Assembly (NCBI RefSeq): GCF_005484965.1
Contig: NZ_CP034036.1
Location: 4,774,001-4,838,000, forward strand
Reading direction: 5' to 3'
DNA: 64,000 nucleotides
Origin: Brenneria nigrifluens DSM 30175 = ATCC 13028
Lineage (GTDB): Bacteria; Pseudomonadota; Gammaproteobacteria; Enterobacterales; Enterobacteriaceae
The notes under the pieces were generated by a model, which was given only the letters and a program-made list of their open reading frames with translations, searched no databases and was not told the DNA's origin. Positions 62,577 to 64,000 of the stretch are shown piece by piece (within the stretch, counting starts at the first letter, position 1; the number at the start of each line of letters is the position of its first letter). Made by a program: the position numbers and the translations under genes.

Positions 62577-62975
62577 TCACTTGTCCTGATGCGCCGCCTG
62601 CGCCGCTGATATCGTCGCTATATTTTCTTCTATCCAGTCGGCCAGGATTTTAACGCGCTCGCTGGCTTCTCTGCCCAGCGGGGTCAGGCTGTATTCAACG
62701 TGCGGCGGTACGACGGGATAGGCGATGCGCAGGATAAAACCATCGTTTTCCAGCCATTGCAGCGTTTGCGCCAGCATACGCTCGCTGACGCCGCCGATTC
62801 TGCGACGTAACTGACTGAAACGGAGCGTTCCATCCAGCAATGCGACTAAAATCAATACCCCCCAGCGGCTGGTGATATGGTTAAGGATTTGGCGGGACGG
62901 GCATTTTTCGGCGAAAAGATTTCCCTGCAACGGCGTAGCCGCTGAAGAGACGACGGGTGATATTTTTTCCGACAC
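62577..62975 (-). CDS. HxlR-family transcriptional regulator (YtfH/QorR-like)
   Basis: 132 residues. Winged HTH of the HxlR type: CPSRQILNHITSRWGVLILVALLDGTLRFSQLRRRIGGVSERMLAQTLQWLENDGFI. Start is GTG behind AAGGTAAG. It is divergent from qorB with an 87-bp spacer, the same arrangement as ytfH/qorB in E. coli, and is the likely thiol/quinone-responsive repressor of it. Confidence 0.93.
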   Translation of the reverse strand: MSEKISPVVSSAATPLQGNLFAEKCPSRQILNHITSRWGVLILVALLDGTLRFSQLRRRIGGVSERMLAQTLQWLENDGFILRIAYPVVPPHVEYSLTPLGREASERVKILADWIEENIATISAAQAAHQDK

Positions 62976-63062
62976 TATACTTACCTTTATGTGCGTACTT
63001 ACTTTAAGTTAGTTTGTCGACTATTATGCCAGTTGATGACAGTCAAAAAAAGGAGCTTGGTG

Positions 63063-63914
63063 ATGATTGCGATTACAGGTGCATCCGGCCGGTTGGGCCG
63101 GTTAGTGATAGAACAACTGCTGGCGAAACTACCGGCGGGCGACATTCTGGCGTTGGCGCGGGATGTCGACAAAGTCGCTGATTTAGCCGCCCGCGGCGTG
63201 CAGGTAAAGGCGGCGGACTACACGCAGCCGGACTCTCTGGTTGCCGCGTTGCAAGGCGTGGATAAACTTTTGCTGATCTCCTCCAGCGAAGTGGGGAAAC
63301 GTGTGGCGCAACATCGCAATGTGATTGAGGCGGCGCGTCAGGCCAAGGTAAAACTGTTGGCCTATACCAGCATCTTGCATGCCGATCGCTCGCCGCTGGG
63401 CCTGGCGAAAGAGCATCGTGAAACCGAGGCGCTGATCAAAGCCTCCGGCCTGCCTTATGTGCTGCTGCGCAATGGCTGGTACAGCGAAAACTATGCGGCC
63501 AGCATACCGTCGGCATTACAGTATGGCGTATTTATCGGTAGCGCCGGAGAGGGAAAAATTGCTTCCGCCGCGCGTGCCGACTATGCGGCGGCCGCGGCCG
63601 CCGCGCTGACGCAGGACAATCAGGCCGGTAAGGTTTATGAACTGGCGGGTGATGAGCCATACACGCTGGCGGAATTGGCCGCTGAAGTGAGCCTTCAGTC
63701 TGGTAAGCCTCTGCATTACCAGAATATGTCCGAGGCGGAATTCAGCGCGGCGCTGGTCGCGGCAGGCCTGCCTCCGGTTATCGCCGATATGCTCGCTGAC
63801 TCTGATGTCGGCGCAGCCCAAGGCGGCTTGTTTGACGACAGCCATCAACTGAGCCAGTTGATTGGCCGTCCCGCCACGCCGCTGGCGATCGTGGTGAAAT
63901 CGGCCATCCAATAG
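63063..63914 (+). CDS. qorB: QorB, NAD(P)H:quinone oxidoreductase 2
   Basis: 283 residues from ATG 63063 (MIAITGASGRLG) behind AAAGGAG; the in-frame start at 62991 lies in the operator region. It is an NmrA-like atypical SDR: NADP loop TGASGRLGRLV, then LLLISSSEVGKR and YTSILHADRSPLGLAKEH, all near-identical to E. coli QorB. It reduces quinones and may help against redox cyclers. Confidence 0.95.
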   Translation: MIAITGASGRLGRLVIEQLLAKLPAGDILALARDVDKVADLAARGVQVKAADYTQPDSLVAALQGVDKLLLISSSEVGKRVAQHRNVIEAARQAKVKLLAYTSILHADRSPLGLAKEHRETEALIKASGLPYVLLRNGWYSENYAASIPSALQYGVFIGSAGEGKIASAARADYAAAAAAALTQDNQAGKVYELAGDEPYTLAELAAEVSLQSGKPLHYQNMSEAEFSAALVAAGLPPVIADMLADSDVGAAQGGLFDDSHQLSQLIGRPATPLAIVVKSAIQ

Positions 63915-63945
63915 GCCGGATAGCGGTCTGGCTGGCATAAGCGCG

Positions 63946-64000
63946 TCAGGCGTCGCCAGCCTTCAGCGCCGCCGCAGTAATGGGAATTTTGTTTCCATAT
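63946..64000 (-). CDS. Possible C-terminus of a gene that enters from the right (partial)
   Basis: Minus-strand frame open to the window edge: the last 17 codons read YGNKIPITAAALKAGDA and then TGA. The composition looks coding, but 55 bases are too few to name a family, and it could be chance. Confidence 0.35.
   Translation of the reverse strand, partial: YGNKIPITAAALKAGDA

Overview
This window comes from the chromosome of an enterobacterium. The gene order kup - ravA - viaA - asnC - mioC - oriC - mnmG - rsmG - atpIBEFHAGDC - glmU - glmS, followed later by pstSCAB-phoU and adeP/yieE, is the replication-origin neighbourhood of Enterobacterales. Protein lengths match E. coli orthologues almost residue for residue, but the sequence is clearly not E. 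coli or Salmonella. The high GC, an ACC deaminase gene and several amino-acid and peptide importers suggest a plant-associated member of the Pectobacteriaceae (Brenneria/Dickeya/Pectobacterium-like). The genus cannot be settled from this window alone.

Layout. 1-5338: C-terminus of a sensor kinase, the K+ importer kup, and the ravA-viaA MoxR/VWA pair, in which viaA carries a 10-bp tandem duplication that breaks its frame. 5504-9457: asnC, mioC, oriC, mnmG and rsmG; asnA, which normally sits beside asnC, is absent. 9458-17000: a 630-bp control region with a consensus CRP site and two sigma-70-type promoters, then the complete F1Fo ATP synthase operon. 17238-20626: glmU and glmS, which make UDP-GlcNAc. 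20884-35997: a lipoprotein gene and a 17-gene aryl polyene (APE) pigment cluster inserted between glmS and pst, at the chromosomal side where Tn7 normally attaches. 36128-40912: Pho boxes and the pstSCAB-phoU phosphate uptake operon. 41177-41888: an AT-rich HigBA-type toxin-antitoxin pair with its palindromic operator. 42094-49983: a candidate sigma-54 promoter and an operon for a five-component peptide-type ABC importer, an M20 peptidase and a LysR regulator. 50025-52842: a DMT exporter, an Lrp-family regulator (AcdR-like) and acdS, the ACC deaminase. 52908-53296: a small non-autonomous transposable element with Tn5/IS50-like ends, inserted into the loop of a palindrome. 53339-56559: a second Lrp-family regulator and an amino-acid ABC importer without its own ATPase. 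56684-63914: the adenine permease adeP, the YieE-type phosphopantetheinyl transferase, a 16-cysteine ferredoxin with an AegA-like flavoprotein, Ohr, and a divergent HxlR regulator/qorB pair.

How the parts work together. The origin-to-glmS half is housekeeping: initiation, tRNA/rRNA modification, ATP synthesis and cell-wall precursors. The APE cluster is one tightly packed operon with many 1-23 bp overlaps. It encodes starter activation (ApeH), two ACPs, ketosynthases and a chain-length factor (ApeC/O/R), a ketoreductase (ApeQ), hot-dog dehydratases (ApeI/P), and membrane attachment and export functions (ApeD/J/K/L/M/N). It carries no phosphopantetheinyl transferase or ammonia-lyase. The nearest PPTase is yieE, 22.7 kb from the end of the cluster, and the starter is probably 4-hydroxybenzoate from chorismate. 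The accessory right half adds nitrogen scavenging and plant-signal (ACC) consumption, with two Lrp-family regulators and a probable nitrogen-regulated promoter.

No rRNA, tRNA or CRISPR array was seen. The most notable points are the viaA duplication, the APE island at the glmS-pst junction, the Tn5-like mini-element that splits a palindrome between convergent genes, the acdS locus, and the divergent PPTase.
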